Of a stretch of DNA of 64,000 nucleotides, positions 32,953-42,443 are shown one piece after another. Below the pieces are notes generated by a model. That model was not told the DNA's origin and did no database searches. It saw only the letters and a list, made by a program, of their open reading frames with translations. The translations under genes and the position numbers were made by a program. Positions within the stretch are counted from its first letter, which is position 1. Every line of letters starts with the position of its first letter. This DNA is from an uncultured Flavobacteriaceae bacterium (GTDB lineage Bacteria > Bacteroidota > Bacteroidia > Flavobacteriales > Flavobacteriaceae): assembly GCA_947494825.1 (NCBI GenBank), contig CANLWN010000003.1, forward strand, positions 186,001-250,000. Direction: 5' to 3'.

Positions 32953-33504
32953 TCAACTGTTTTCCATTTGTAAAAAAATTGTCCTAAGGTCTTTGATGGC
33001 CCGGTGGGCCTTCACTTTTGCAGCACCTTCGCTACACCCCAACACCGAACCTATTTCACTGTATTTCATTGCTTTGTACTTGCTAAGTATCAAGACTTCA
33101 CGTTTCTCCGGACTAAGACGTTGCAACGCCCTATTCACCAAGGAAACCGTATCGTCATAATCCATCACGGAACCTGCGTCCGCATCCTGAAGTCTGTATT
33201 CCAAGGTCGAAATTTCCGTAGGACGACATTCTTTGCTATGCTTTCTAAAGTGATCGTAGTTTACATTTCTGGCCGTCCGAAACATCCAAGCACTAAAGGA
33301 CCCCTGTCCAGTGAACGTATGTTTGTACTTTAAAATCCGGACAAAAACGTTCTGTACCAAATCCTCACTTAGGGAGGCATTGCCATTCATATGGTAGAAA
33401 AAGCCAAACAAGCGTTTCTTATGGCGTTCGTAGAGCAGTCCCATTTTATCCATATCCCCGGATTTTACTTTTAGCATCAATGCATTGTCGGTCAGTGCTT
33501 GCAT
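32953..33504 (-). CDS. ECF-type RNA polymerase sigma factor
   Basis: 183 residues with sigma region 2 (LLYERHKKRLFGFFYHMNGNASLSEDLVQNVFVRIL, then GSFSAWMFRTARNVNYDHFRK) and region 4 (LQRLSPEKREVLILSKYKAMKYSEIGSVLGCSEGAAKVKAHRAIKDLR). The start is ATG 33504. First gene of the four-gene minus-strand operon. An upstream GTAACC-like element suggests autoregulation. No extra domain. Confidence 0.93.
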   Translation of the reverse strand: MQALTDNALMLKVKSGDMDKMGLLYERHKKRLFGFFYHMNGNASLSEDLVQNVFVRILKYKHTFTGQGSFSAWMFRTARNVNYDHFRKHSKECRPTEISTLEYRLQDADAGSVMDYDDTVSLVNRALQRLSPEKREVLILSKYKAMKYSEIGSVLGCSEGAAKVKAHRAIKDLRTIFLQMENS

Positions 33505-33550
33505 TAGTGTTTTTAGGTTTACAAAAGGGAAAACTCTGGTTTTATAAAAA

Positions 33551-33557
33551 GGTTACA
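33551..33557 (-). promoter_or_regulatory. ECF-type -35-like element upstream of the sigma gene
   Basis: On the minus strand TGTAACC (33557-33551) follows a run of T and lies 47 nt before the sigma factor ATG. AAC-containing -35 elements are usual for ECF sigma factors, and many autoregulate. I cannot name a certain -10 element. Confidence 0.4.
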
Positions 33558-33592
33558 AAAAAATAATACTTTTTTTAGAATGGGTGTCAAAT

Positions 33593-33627
33593 AAAAAAGG
33601 CGGTACCCTAATTGGTACCGCCTTTTT
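33593..33627 (-). terminator. Terminator of the M61 peptidase gene
   Basis: ggcggtacc (33599-33607) pairs perfectly with ggtaccgcc (33614-33622), flanked by A and T runs. On the minus strand it closes the M61 peptidase transcript before the sigma operon. Confidence 0.85.
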
Positions 33628-33647
33628 GAGCTATGCATGTAGCTAAT

Positions 33648-35516
33648 TTATCCCTTGAGCCAAGCTTCCTGAAGCTCGCCTTGTTGCTCATCTACCTCCT
33701 CAACGGGCACAATGGTTTCCACATTTAATGTGGGTGTCCCTACCTTGCCCTCCAGGGTTACTTCCTCTTCGCCCCTTTTTAACACCATGGTGATTTCGGT
33801 ATCCGGGGTCCATCCAAAACTCTGTCCTATGATGGGACGGATGGTTTCCAGGGTAATCTCTGTTCCGTTAATTTGTTTTATGACATCACCTCCTTTGGCC
33901 CCAAACGTGGTCAAGAAACTATTCAGTTCAATACCGTTTCTTATAAAAATCGCGTTTCCGGCCGTCTGATCTACATCAATAAAAGGCACATCCCCGTCCA
34001 AAAAATAACTGCTCCGTTCTTCCTTAATGGTCGTGGTCAGTCCCGCTTTGGACAAAAAGGTACCGTAATCGATCGGGGTATTTCCAATTACATGGGTGTC
34101 AAAAAAGGTCCGTACCTCAGGATAGGTCATGGCAACAATCTCATCGATCAGTGTGCTATCATCAAAGGGTGTTCCCTTTCCGTATTTTTTGGACAGCTCT
34201 TTCATTAGCCAGAGCACACCCTTTTCGCCATGGCTAAGCTCCCTAAGGGTAATGTCCAGGGCCATATTGATCAAGGCCCCTTTTTCATACACATTGGCAT
34301 AATTTGCCTTATAGGGTTCAACCAGGATGTTCCTGCTCATTTCCGTAAAAGAAAGTGAGTCATTATACCCCCTAGCATTGTTGATCTTGGCCATAAGCCG
34401 TTCGTAGAACTCGGTTTTATTGATCAGGCCCTGCTGGATTTGAAAGAGGTTGGCAAAATATTCCGTAGTACCCTCGTACATCCAGAGATGTTGCGACATC
34501 TTGGGGTCGTTGAAATCGAAATACTGGATTTCTTCCGAATGTACGTTCAAGGGGGTAACGATGTGGAAGAACTCGTGTGACACTACATCGATCATCGCCT
34601 CTTCCAAAGCTTCCCTGGGCAGTTGTTCGGGCAATACCACTACAGTGGATGTATGGTGTTCCAGCGCTCCAAATCCGGTAGCATCGGTCCCGTCGAGCGT
34701 GGAAAGGTACAGTAGGATGTTATATTCCTTTGTACCATCGATTTCTCCTAGAAAAGCTTTCTGCGCTCCCATCATCTTTTCCATGGAAGCTTTTAAACTC
34801 TCGGCGGTGTACACCCCATTGGGTGAATATACGCTGAGGTTCACCACAATATCATTGACCTTAAAGGAAGCGATTTCGGACTTGGCATAGAGGATCGGGT
34901 TGTCTATGATATCAAAATAACGATCCGCTAGGAAGACATCGGTCGTGTTATCATCGTCGTCCGGTTTTTGAATCAGCGAAGTGGTTGCCTTCAATTCGGC
35001 AGGTGCGCTGATGGTCAGTTCATAGGGCACTTCCTTTAGTCCCTTGAAATAGCCGACAAAACCGTGAAGGTTCAGCATAAAATTTTCGTCCTTTGCAATA
35101 TTGGTGCCAGCGGGTGAAAATACCGCCTCCTCCACTTCTGTCTCTGTATCATAAGTATCGTTGACGTAGTAGGCAATTTTGTTCAAATTTTTTCCCTGGG
35201 ATATACTCCAGGTATTCTCATCGGTCTTGGACACCGGAAGTAGCTTTCCCTCGTAATCGTAAGCCTTGAAATCTTCTATATATTTACCATAATTATCGGT
35301 ACTATAGGTGCCTGGAACGGTCTTTGGAATATAGAACAATACCTCATCCACCGTGAAAGCGCCCGGATCCATACTTACCAGTACCTTGTCTTCCTCTACA
35401 TGAATAAGGTCTATAGCGGCAAGAATAGGAGTATTCCCCGCAGTCGTAAGCGTTTTGGCAGCTCCACAACCGCTCAATAAAATTCCCATAAGGATTGCAA
35501 ACGTTGATCTTTTCAT
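33648..35516 (-). CDS. M61 family metallopeptidase lipoprotein with PDZ domain
   Basis: 622 residues. Lipobox GILLSGC (Cys 17). After an N-terminal beta domain comes a gluzincin catalytic domain with HEFFH at 314-318 and the third zinc ligand in WMYEGTTEYF (E348). A PDZ domain (about 495-590) follows. M61 enzymes are aminopeptidases preferring N-terminal glycine or alanine. The lipid anchor suggests a periplasmic or surface location. Single gene with its own terminator. Confidence 0.9.
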   Translation of the reverse strand: MKRSTFAILMGILLSGCGAAKTLTTAGNTPILAAIDLIHVEEDKVLVSMDPGAFTVDEVLFYIPKTVPGTYSTDNYGKYIEDFKAYDYEGKLLPVSKTDENTWSISQGKNLNKIAYYVNDTYDTETEVEEAVFSPAGTNIAKDENFMLNLHGFVGYFKGLKEVPYELTISAPAELKATTSLIQKPDDDDNTTDVFLADRYFDIIDNPILYAKSEIASFKVNDIVVNLSVYSPNGVYTAESLKASMEKMMGAQKAFLGEIDGTKEYNILLYLSTLDGTDATGFGALEHHTSTVVVLPEQLPREALEEAMIDVVSHEFFHIVTPLNVHSEEIQYFDFNDPKMSQHLWMYEGTTEYFANLFQIQQGLINKTEFYERLMAKINNARGYNDSLSFTEMSRNILVEPYKANYANVYEKGALINMALDITLRELSHGEKGVLWLMKELSKKYGKGTPFDDSTLIDEIVAMTYPEVRTFFDTHVIGNTPIDYGTFLSKAGLTTTIKEERSSYFLDGDVPFIDVDQTAGNAIFIRNGIELNSFLTTFGAKGGDVIKQINGTEITLETIRPIIGQSFGWTPDTEITMVLKRGEEEVTLEGKVGTPTLNVETIVPVEEVDEQQGELQEAWLKG

Positions 35517-35649
35517 AGGATTAAAATTTAAAACTTATATAGATAATATCTTACAAGAATATAAAATATTATCTAGCCGGGGATTACTATTAGGAAATAA
35601 TTAAAGGAATACGCTGCTTTTTACCCCCCTTTCCGTAAATTATTTTGAT

Positions 35650-35657
35650 TATTTTTG
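35650..35657 (+). promoter_or_regulatory. Possible -7 element of pyrH
   Basis: TATTTTTG matches TAnnTTTG and lies 25 nt before the ATG, but no TTG stands at the expected upstream distance, so the promoter call is weak. Confidence 0.35.
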
Positions 35658-35681
35658 CTTCAATTTAATTGGAAACGCAAC

Positions 35682-36389
35682 ATGCAGTACAAACGAATAC
35701 TTTTAAAGCTTAGCGGCGAGGCCTTGATGGGAGAACGACAATACGGGATAGACCCTCAGCGGCTGGCAGAGTATGCCAAGGAGATTAAGCAGGTTGTGGA
35801 TAAAGGTATAGAGGTGGCCATTGTCATAGGAGGTGGAAATATCTTTAGGGGACTGGCCGGTGCAAGTAATGGAATGGACCGCGTTCAGGGTGATCATATG
35901 GGTATGTTGGCCACGGTCATCAACGGTCTTGCCCTGCAGAGTGCCTTGGAAGACAATGGCGTACAGACCCGATTACAATCTGCCATCAAAATCAATGAAG
36001 TAGCCGAGCCTTTTATACGAAGACGCGCCATGCGCCATTTGGAGAAAGGGAGAGTGGTTATTTTTGGGGGAGGTACAGGGAATCCGTATTTTACAACGGA
36101 TTCGGCTGCCGTGCTGCGCGCCATCGAAATAGAGGCCGATGTGATTTTAAAGGGTACACGCGTGGATGGCATTTACACCTCGGACCCGGAAAAGGACAAA
36201 ACGGCCACCAAATTTGATACGATCTCCTTTGCCGAAGTGCTTACAAAAGGATTAAAGGTTATGGATACCACCGCCTTTACGCTAAGTCAAGAAAACGAGT
36301 TGCCGATTGTGGTCTTTGATATGAACAAAAAAGGAAATCTCATGAAATTGGTCTCGGGCGAGAATGTTGGCACAGTGGTTGATCTTTAG
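35682..36389 (+). CDS. pyrH: UMP kinase
   Basis: 235 residues from ATG 35682 ([18 protein letters not shown]), the usual start for the family; an upstream in-frame start at 35655 would overlap the -7 element. Amino-acid-kinase fold with GGGNIFRG, and [16 protein letters not shown] near the phosphate-binding region. It makes UDP from UMP and is essential. frr follows after 38 bp in the usual pyrH-frr arrangement. Confidence 0.97.
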   Translation: MQYKRILLKLSGEALMGERQYGIDPQRLAEYAKEIKQVVDKGIEVAIVIGGGNIFRGLAGASNGMDRVQGDHMGMLATVINGLALQSALEDNGVQTRLQSAIKINEVAEPFIRRRAMRHLEKGRVVIFGGGTGNPYFTTDSAAVLRAIEIEADVILKGTRVDGIYTSDPEKDKTATKFDTISFAEVLTKGLKVMDTTAFTLSQENELPIVVFDMNKKGNLMKLVSGENVGTVVDL

Positions 36390-36427
36390 TTTTACAATAC
36401 GTTGTTCGCACTTTTAAATTTTAGCAT

Positions 36428-36982
36428 ATGAACGAAGAAATACAGTTTATTCTTGATGCCGCCAAAGAAAGTATGGAGGGTGCCATGTCTCACCTGGAAA
36501 AGGCATTCATAAAAATAAGGGCCGGTAAAGCCTCCCCTGTCATGCTTTCCGGCGTTATGGTAGATTACTACGGGTCTCCCACACCCTTGTCCCAGGTTTC
36601 AAACGTGAATACCCCTGATGCCCGCACCATATCGGTGCAACCCTGGGAAAAAAGCTTGCTCCAGGAAATTGAGACCGCGATTACGAACGCCAATCTGGGC
36701 TTCAATCCAATGAACAACGGTGAAATGATCATCATCAATGTACCTCCCCTAACCGAGGAAAGAAGGATTCAATTGGTAAAGCAGGCCAAAGCCGAAGCGG
36801 AAGATGCCAAAGTGAGTATTCGCAGTGCCAGGCAAGACGCTAACAAAGAACTGCGTGCACTAGAGGTTTCCGAAGACCGTCTAAAGAACTCGGAATTGGA
36901 TGTGCAGGACCTCACCGACATCTTTAGCAAAAAAGTAGATGATATCCTCCATGCAAAAGAGGGTGAAATCATGAAAGTATAA
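36428..36982 (+). CDS. frr: Ribosome recycling factor
   Basis: 184 residues, normal length. Domain I helices with KIRAGKASPVMLSGVMVDYYG and domain II with PLTEERRIQLVKQAKAEAEDAKVSIRSARQDA, the family signature. It dissociates post-termination ribosomes with EF-G. Lies between pyrH and the RND transporter on the same strand. Confidence 0.98.
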   Translation: MNEEIQFILDAAKESMEGAMSHLEKAFIKIRAGKASPVMLSGVMVDYYGSPTPLSQVSNVNTPDARTISVQPWEKSLLQEIETAITNANLGFNPMNNGEMIIINVPPLTEERRIQLVKQAKAEAEDAKVSIRSARQDANKELRALEVSEDRLKNSELDVQDLTDIFSKKVDDILHAKEGEIMKV

Positions 36983-37019
36983 AATCATTTTCTACCTTTG
37001 ACCCCTATAAAAAATAACC

Positions 37020-39422
37020 ATGGTAGCTAAGCTTACGCAGGGGTTCTGGGCCATAACGGCAAGGATCATTCTTAGAAATAGAATTCTGATCCTCTTAGGC
37101 ATAGCAGCAGCAACCCTGTACTTGGCCTTCCAATGGGAAAACATGCGGTTCTCCACCTCCGAGGCGAACCTTCTACCGGACCAACACCCTATCAATTTAG
37201 CGTACAACTCCTTCTTGGAACGTTTTGGCGAAGAAGGAAATGTGGTGGTCTTGGGCGTACGGGACAGCAGCTTGTATTCCCCCGCTAAATTCAACCGTTG
37301 GAACAAGTTCAGTAAACAGCTCGAAGCCTTTCCCGAAGTGGATTTCGTGCTCTCTACAGACAACTTGCAGGAATTGGTAAAGGATAACGAAAAGCAGGAA
37401 TTTGTACTGCAGCCCTTTCTGCAATCCGACCCAAAAACCAAAGGGGATGTTGATGCGCTCACCACCCATCTTTTTACTGAACTCCCCTTTTATGAAAATC
37501 TGATTTACAATAAGGAAAGTCGTACCATACGTACCATAATGTACTTGGACAAAGACCTTGTGAACACCGGGGTTAGAAAGGATTTTATCCTAAAGGACCT
37601 TACCGATCTTGTGGATAATTTTGAAGCTGAGACCGGTTTGGATGTCAGGATTTCCGGTATGCCCTATATCAGAACGCTCAACTCACAGAACATCATTGAT
37701 GAGATAGGAAAATTTATTTTCGCTGCCTTGGCGGTAACTTCGCTCATTTTCTTTTTTTTCTTTCGAAGTTTTAGGGCCACCCTCATCTCGATGTGTGTAG
37801 TAATCATAGGGGTCATGTGGGCCTTTGGCATTTTAGGTCTACTGCAATACGAAATTACGGTACTTACGGCATTGATTCCCCCATTGATCATTGTTATCGG
37901 AATTCCGAACTGCATTTTTCTGATCAACAAATACCAGCAAGAGGTAAAAAAACATGGCAACCAGGCACTCTCCCTGCAACGGGTCATTTCAAAAATTGGG
38001 AACGCCACACTTATGACCAACGTAACCACCGCCTCCGGTTTTGCCACCTTTATTATTACGGACAGCAAACTTTTGACCGAATTTGGGATCGTGGCCTCCA
38101 TTAATATCCTAGGAATTTTTATTCTCTCCCTTTTGATCATCCCCATTGTCTATAGCTTTATGTCGCTTCCCAAGACCAAGCATCTAAAGCACTTGAATAA
38201 AAAGTGGATCGATACCTTTGTCAATTGGATGGAAAAAATGGTCCGCGAGAAACGCATCTCGGTCTATGTGGTCTCCGTTTTGCTATTGGTAACGAGCATT
38301 ATTGGTATCTACCAAATTGATATTTCGGGCAGCCCTATAGAGGATATGCCCAAGAAAGCTGAATTTTTTAAGGATATCCGTTTTTTTGAGCAGGAATTTG
38401 ACGGTATCATGCCCATAGAAATTGTGGTGGACACCAAACGCAAAAAGGGAGTCCTAAAGCCCGCAACTCTCAAAAGAATGGATCAACTCGGGAGCATCAT
38501 CGATGAAATACCTGAACTTTCCAGGCCCGTTTCGGTGGTAGATCTCGTAAAATATTCCAAACAGGCCTTTTACGGCGGTATTCCAAAATATTATCAGCTC
38601 CCTACCTCTCAGGAGAACAGTTTCATTATGGACGTGGCGCGTAAGTCCTCGGACAACAGCAACCTCCTGGAAAGTTTTGTGGACACCACCGGGCAGGTGG
38701 CCCGGATCACGACCTACATGAGGGACGTGAAGACAGATCGTATGGAGGAAATAGAGGAAGATCTTCAGAAAAATATAGAGAAATTGTTCCCATCGGAACG
38801 TTATGATGTGTTTATGACCGGAAAGGCCCTGCTTTTCTTAAAAGGGACCAAATACCTCGTAAAAAACCTGGTATTGTCCTTGGCGTTGGCTATAGGGCTG
38901 ATCGCTCTTTTTATGGCCTACTTGTTCCGTTCCTTTAGAATGATCATTATTTCTTTGATCCCCAATTTGTTGCCCTTGGTCGTTACCGCTGGGGTCATGG
39001 GTTTTGTAGGGGTTCCCATAAAACCCTCCACGATTTTGGTCTTTAGCATCGCCTTTGGTATCTCGGTAGACGACACCATACATTTCTTGGCCAAATACAG
39101 GCAAGAACTGGTGGCCAACCAATGGCGGATAAAAACATCGGTCTATAAGGCACTGCGCGAGACCGGCGTAAGCATGTTCTATACCTCCATCGTGCTCTTT
39201 TTTGGGTTTTCGGTTTTTATCATCTCCAACTTTGGGGGTACCGTAGCCTTGGGCGCCTTGGTTTCTGCAACCTTGCTTTTTGCCATGTTGGCCAATCTTA
39301 TCTTATTGCCTTCGCTGCTGCTCTCCTTGGAAAGAAGTATTGCCAACCAGGAGGTATTGAAAAAACCGCAGATCGACATCCTTCCAAAAGAAGAGGTGGG
39401 TATAAACGATTCCAACGCCTAG
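37020..39422 (+). CDS. RND superfamily (HAE3/MMPL-type) membrane transporter
   Basis: 800 residues with the two-fold RND layout: one N-terminal helix, a periplasmic loop (about 45-215), helices around 220-390 including SLIFFFFFRSFRATLISMCVV, a second helix (about 420), a second periplasmic loop, and a final block of helices ending at about 780. The second block has the acidic pair ISVDDTIHFLAKY, a proton-relay position. HAE3-type proteins move hopanoids, lipids or hydrophobic compounds; the substrate here is unknown. The gene lies 37 bp after frr. Confidence 0.88.
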   Translation: MVAKLTQGFWAITARIILRNRILILLGIAAATLYLAFQWENMRFSTSEANLLPDQHPINLAYNSFLERFGEEGNVVVLGVRDSSLYSPAKFNRWNKFSKQLEAFPEVDFVLSTDNLQELVKDNEKQEFVLQPFLQSDPKTKGDVDALTTHLFTELPFYENLIYNKESRTIRTIMYLDKDLVNTGVRKDFILKDLTDLVDNFEAETGLDVRISGMPYIRTLNSQNIIDEIGKFIFAALAVTSLIFFFFFRSFRATLISMCVVIIGVMWAFGILGLLQYEITVLTALIPPLIIVIGIPNCIFLINKYQQEVKKHGNQALSLQRVISKIGNATLMTNVTTASGFATFIITDSKLLTEFGIVASINILGIFILSLLIIPIVYSFMSLPKTKHLKHLNKKWIDTFVNWMEKMVREKRISVYVVSVLLLVTSIIGIYQIDISGSPIEDMPKKAEFFKDIRFFEQEFDGIMPIEIVVDTKRKKGVLKPATLKRMDQLGSIIDEIPELSRPVSVVDLVKYSKQAFYGGIPKYYQLPTSQENSFIMDVARKSSDNSNLLESFVDTTGQVARITTYMRDVKTDRMEEIEEDLQKNIEKLFPSERYDVFMTGKALLFLKGTKYLVKNLVLSLALAIGLIALFMAYLFRSFRMIIISLIPNLLPLVVTAGVMGFVGVPIKPSTILVFSIAFGISVDDTIHFLAKYRQELVANQWRIKTSVYKALRETGVSMFYTSIVLFFGFSVFIISNFGGTVALGALVSATLLFAMLANLILLPSLLLSLERSIANQEVLKKPQIDILPKEEVGINDSNA

Positions 39423-39480
39423 ATTCCTTTCCCGACCGCTATTTAACCCCTGATAAGTCGGTTCTTTTTGGGCAAAAGGC

Positions 39481-39488
39481 TATCTTTG
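39481..39488 (+). promoter_or_regulatory. Possible -7 element of asnS
   Basis: TATCTTTG matches TAnnTTTG, 26 nt before ATG. There is no TTG at 17-20 bp upstream, so this is only half of a consensus promoter. Confidence 0.35.
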
Positions 39489-39514
39489 CGGTTTTAATTT
39501 TGAAGTAATTTAGC

Positions 39515-40948
39515 ATGAAGCCATCCAGTGTAAAAGAACTACTCTCTACCACACCGAGCCATCAAGAAGTTTTGGTCAACGGATGGGTAAAGACCTTTAG
39601 AAGTAACAGGTTTATTGCCTTGAACGACGGGTCTTGCCTAAACAATATTCAGTGTGTTGTGGACTTTGAGGCATTTGACGAAGCGCTGTTGAAAGAGATT
39701 GCCACCGGTACGGCCCTACAGATCGAGGGCATCCTTGTGGCCAGTCAGGGCAAGGGGCAGAGTGTGGAAATTCAGGTGACAACATTACGGGTCCACGGTA
39801 GTGCCGACCCCGAGACCTATCCCATACAGCCCAAAAAACATTCGTTGGAGTTCCTTAGGGAAAAAGCACATTTACGGGTGCGCACCAACACCTTTGCCGC
39901 GGTAATGCGTGTACGTTCGGCCCTGTCCTTTGCCATACATAAATATTTCCGTGACAACGGCTTTTATTACTTCCACGCCCCTATCATCACAGGTTCGGAC
40001 GCTGAAGGAGCCGGGGAAATGTTCCGGGTAACCACTTTGGACCCGAAGGCCCCACCACTGGCGGAGGACGGTGAAATAGACTATAAGGAAGATTTTTTTG
40101 GGAAGGAGACCAATCTTACCGTATCCGGACAGTTGGAAGCGGAGGCCTACGCCATGGGCTTGGGGAAGGTGTATACCTTTGGTCCTACCTTTAGGGCCGA
40201 AAACTCCAATACTTCCAGACATTTGGCCGAGTTTTGGATGATCGAACCGGAAATGGCCTTTTACGACTTGGATGCCAACATGGATCTGGCCGAAGATTTT
40301 ATCAAGGAGGTGCTATCCTACATACTGGAGAACTGCGAGGAGGATCTACAGTTTCTCGAAAAAAGGCTTTTGGACGAAGAAAAATCCAAGCCCCAGGCAG
40401 AACGCAGCGAAATGGCGCTTATTGAAAAGTTGAAATTTATCGCGGAGAACAACTTTAAACGAGTCACCTATACGGAGGCCATAGATATTCTAAGAAATAG
40501 CAAGCCCAACAAAAAGAAAAAATTTGAATACCCCATAGAGGCATGGGGGGCCGACCTGCAGAGCGAACACGAGCGTTATCTAGTGGAAAAACACTTTAAA
40601 TGCCCTGTGATCCTTTTTGACTATCCGGCCAAAATCAAAGCGTTCTACATGCGGTTGAACGAAGATGGAAAAACCGTGAGGGCCATGGACATCCTTTTCC
40701 CGGGAATCGGGGAAATCGTTGGGGGCTCGCAACGCGAAGAACGTTTGGAGGTGCTAAAGGAAAAAATGAATACACTGGGCATAGACGAAAAGGAGCTTTG
40801 GTGGTATTTGGATCTTCGGAGGTTTGGCACCGCTGTTCACAGTGGATTTGGACTCGGATTTGAGCGCTTGGTTCAATTTTCTACGGGCATGGGCAACATC
40901 CGTGATGTGATACCTTTTCCGAGAACGCCCCAGAATGCTGAGTTTTAA
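39515..40948 (+). CDS. asnS: Asparagine--tRNA ligase
   Basis: 477 residues. The N-terminal OB-fold anticodon-binding domain (about 15-110, VLVNGWVKTFRSNRFIALNDG) precedes the class II catalytic domain with motif 2 (FRAENSNTSRHLAEFWMIEPE) and motif 3 (GFGLGFERLV). It charges tRNA-Asn. The enzyme is a true AsnRS, judging from the specificity segment, not an AspRS. rpoN follows after 37 bp. Confidence 0.97.
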   Translation: MKPSSVKELLSTTPSHQEVLVNGWVKTFRSNRFIALNDGSCLNNIQCVVDFEAFDEALLKEIATGTALQIEGILVASQGKGQSVEIQVTTLRVHGSADPETYPIQPKKHSLEFLREKAHLRVRTNTFAAVMRVRSALSFAIHKYFRDNGFYYFHAPIITGSDAEGAGEMFRVTTLDPKAPPLAEDGEIDYKEDFFGKETNLTVSGQLEAEAYAMGLGKVYTFGPTFRAENSNTSRHLAEFWMIEPEMAFYDLDANMDLAEDFIKEVLSYILENCEEDLQFLEKRLLDEEKSKPQAERSEMALIEKLKFIAENNFKRVTYTEAIDILRNSKPNKKKKFEYPIEAWGADLQSEHERYLVEKHFKCPVILFDYPAKIKAFYMRLNEDGKTVRAMDILFPGIGEIVGGSQREERLEVLKEKMNTLGIDEKELWWYLDLRRFGTAVHSGFGLGFERLVQFSTGMGNIRDVIPFPRTPQNAEF

Positions 40949-40985
40949 ACTGAATTCTTTAACTTTATAGGTAAGATTAGACCCC

Positions 40986-42443
40986 ATGCTCAAACAGCAC
41001 TTACAGTTTAAGTTATCTCAAAAACTATCGCCACAGCAGATACAGCTGATGAAGCTGATACAGTTGCCTACACAGGCCTTTGAGCAGCGTTTGAAACAAG
41101 AGCTGGAAGAGAATCCTGCATTGGAAAGCGGGAAAGAGGAAAGCGAGCTGGCCGAAGACGACTTTGAGGAAACCTATGACGAAAGGACAGATTCAGAGGA
41201 CATTAACACGGAAGACATCAACATTGATGACTATTTAAGTGATGATGAGGTACCGGATTACCGTACACAAACCAGCAATTACAGCGCGGATGATGATGAG
41301 AAAAGCATCCCGTATGCCGCCGGAACTTCCTTTAACCAATATCTTCTGAACCAATTGAATACGGTTTATCTCAATGAACAGGAATGGGCCATTGCCGAAT
41401 TTTTGGTGGGCAGTGTAGATGAAAGTGGGTATATCAGAAGGCCACTGACCGACATTATGGATGATCTGGCCTTTACCCAAAATATTTATACGGAGGAAGC
41501 CACTATAGAAAGCGTGCTGAAAATTGTTCAGGAACTGGACCCCCCCGGGGTAGCTGCACGATCTCTAGAAGAATGCCTGATTATACAGCTCAAGCGCAAA
41601 GAGGTTTCCCCACCTATTGAATTGGCCATAGCCATTTTGGAAAAGTCCTTTGAACAGTTTACCAAAAAACACTATAAAAAGCTGATCCAAAAACACGGTA
41701 TTACGGAAGATGAACTAAAAGAGGCCATATCCGAAATCGAAAAATTGAATCCAAAGCCTGGAGGGTCGTATTCGGGAAATACCCGGATGATCGAACATGT
41801 AGTCCCCGATTTCTCCATCCGCATAGTGGAAGGGGAATTGGAACTCACGCTTAATGGCCGTAACGCCCCAGAACTGCATGTCTCCCGCGAATACAGTAAT
41901 ATGCTGGAGGGTTATAAAAACGCCAAGGACAGGACGAAATCCCAAAAGGACACGGTCTTGTTCATCAAACAGAAGTTAGATGCCGCCAAATGGTTTATAG
42001 ATGCTATACGGCAACGCCAACAGACGCTCTTTATCACCATGAACGCCATTATGCAATATCAAAAAGAATATTTCCTTAGTGGGGACGAACGCAAATTACG
42101 TCCCATGATACTCAAGGACATTGCAGATACCATTGACATGGATGTTTCTACCGTCTCCCGAGTGGCCAATAGCAAATATGTGGATACACCCTACGGCACC
42201 AAATTGATCAAGGAATATTTCTCCGAATCCATGAAAAATGAGCAAGGAGAGGATGTTTCCACACGTGAGATCAAGAAAATTTTGGAAACGGTCATCGGGG
42301 AAGAAATAAAGAAAAAACCGCTTACCGACGATAAACTGGCGGCAATCCTAAAAGAAAAAGGATATCCCATAGCCAGAAGAACGGTGGCCAAATACCGTGA
42401 ACAATTGGGCATTCCGGTAGCTAGGCTCAGAAAACAGATATGA
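40986..42443 (+). CDS. rpoN: RNA polymerase sigma-54 factor
   Basis: 485 residues. Region I is Gln-rich (LKQHLQFKLSQKLSPQQIQLMKLIQL), region II is acidic (residues about 50-100), and region III ends in the HTH and the RpoN box (ARRTVAKYRE) near the C-terminus. It directs transcription from -24/-12 promoters and needs AAA+ activators, none of which lie in this window. The stop codon overlaps the next start by four bases (ATGA). Confidence 0.97.
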   Translation: MLKQHLQFKLSQKLSPQQIQLMKLIQLPTQAFEQRLKQELEENPALESGKEESELAEDDFEETYDERTDSEDINTEDINIDDYLSDDEVPDYRTQTSNYSADDDEKSIPYAAGTSFNQYLLNQLNTVYLNEQEWAIAEFLVGSVDESGYIRRPLTDIMDDLAFTQNIYTEEATIESVLKIVQELDPPGVAARSLEECLIIQLKRKEVSPPIELAIAILEKSFEQFTKKHYKKLIQKHGITEDELKEAISEIEKLNPKPGGSYSGNTRMIEHVVPDFSIRIVEGELELTLNGRNAPELHVSREYSNMLEGYKNAKDRTKSQKDTVLFIKQKLDAAKWFIDAIRQRQQTLFITMNAIMQYQKEYFLSGDERKLRPMILKDIADTIDMDVSTVSRVANSKYVDTPYGTKLIKEYFSESMKNEQGEDVSTREIKKILETVIGEEIKKKPLTDDKLAAILKEKGYPIARRTVAKYREQLGIPVARLRKQI

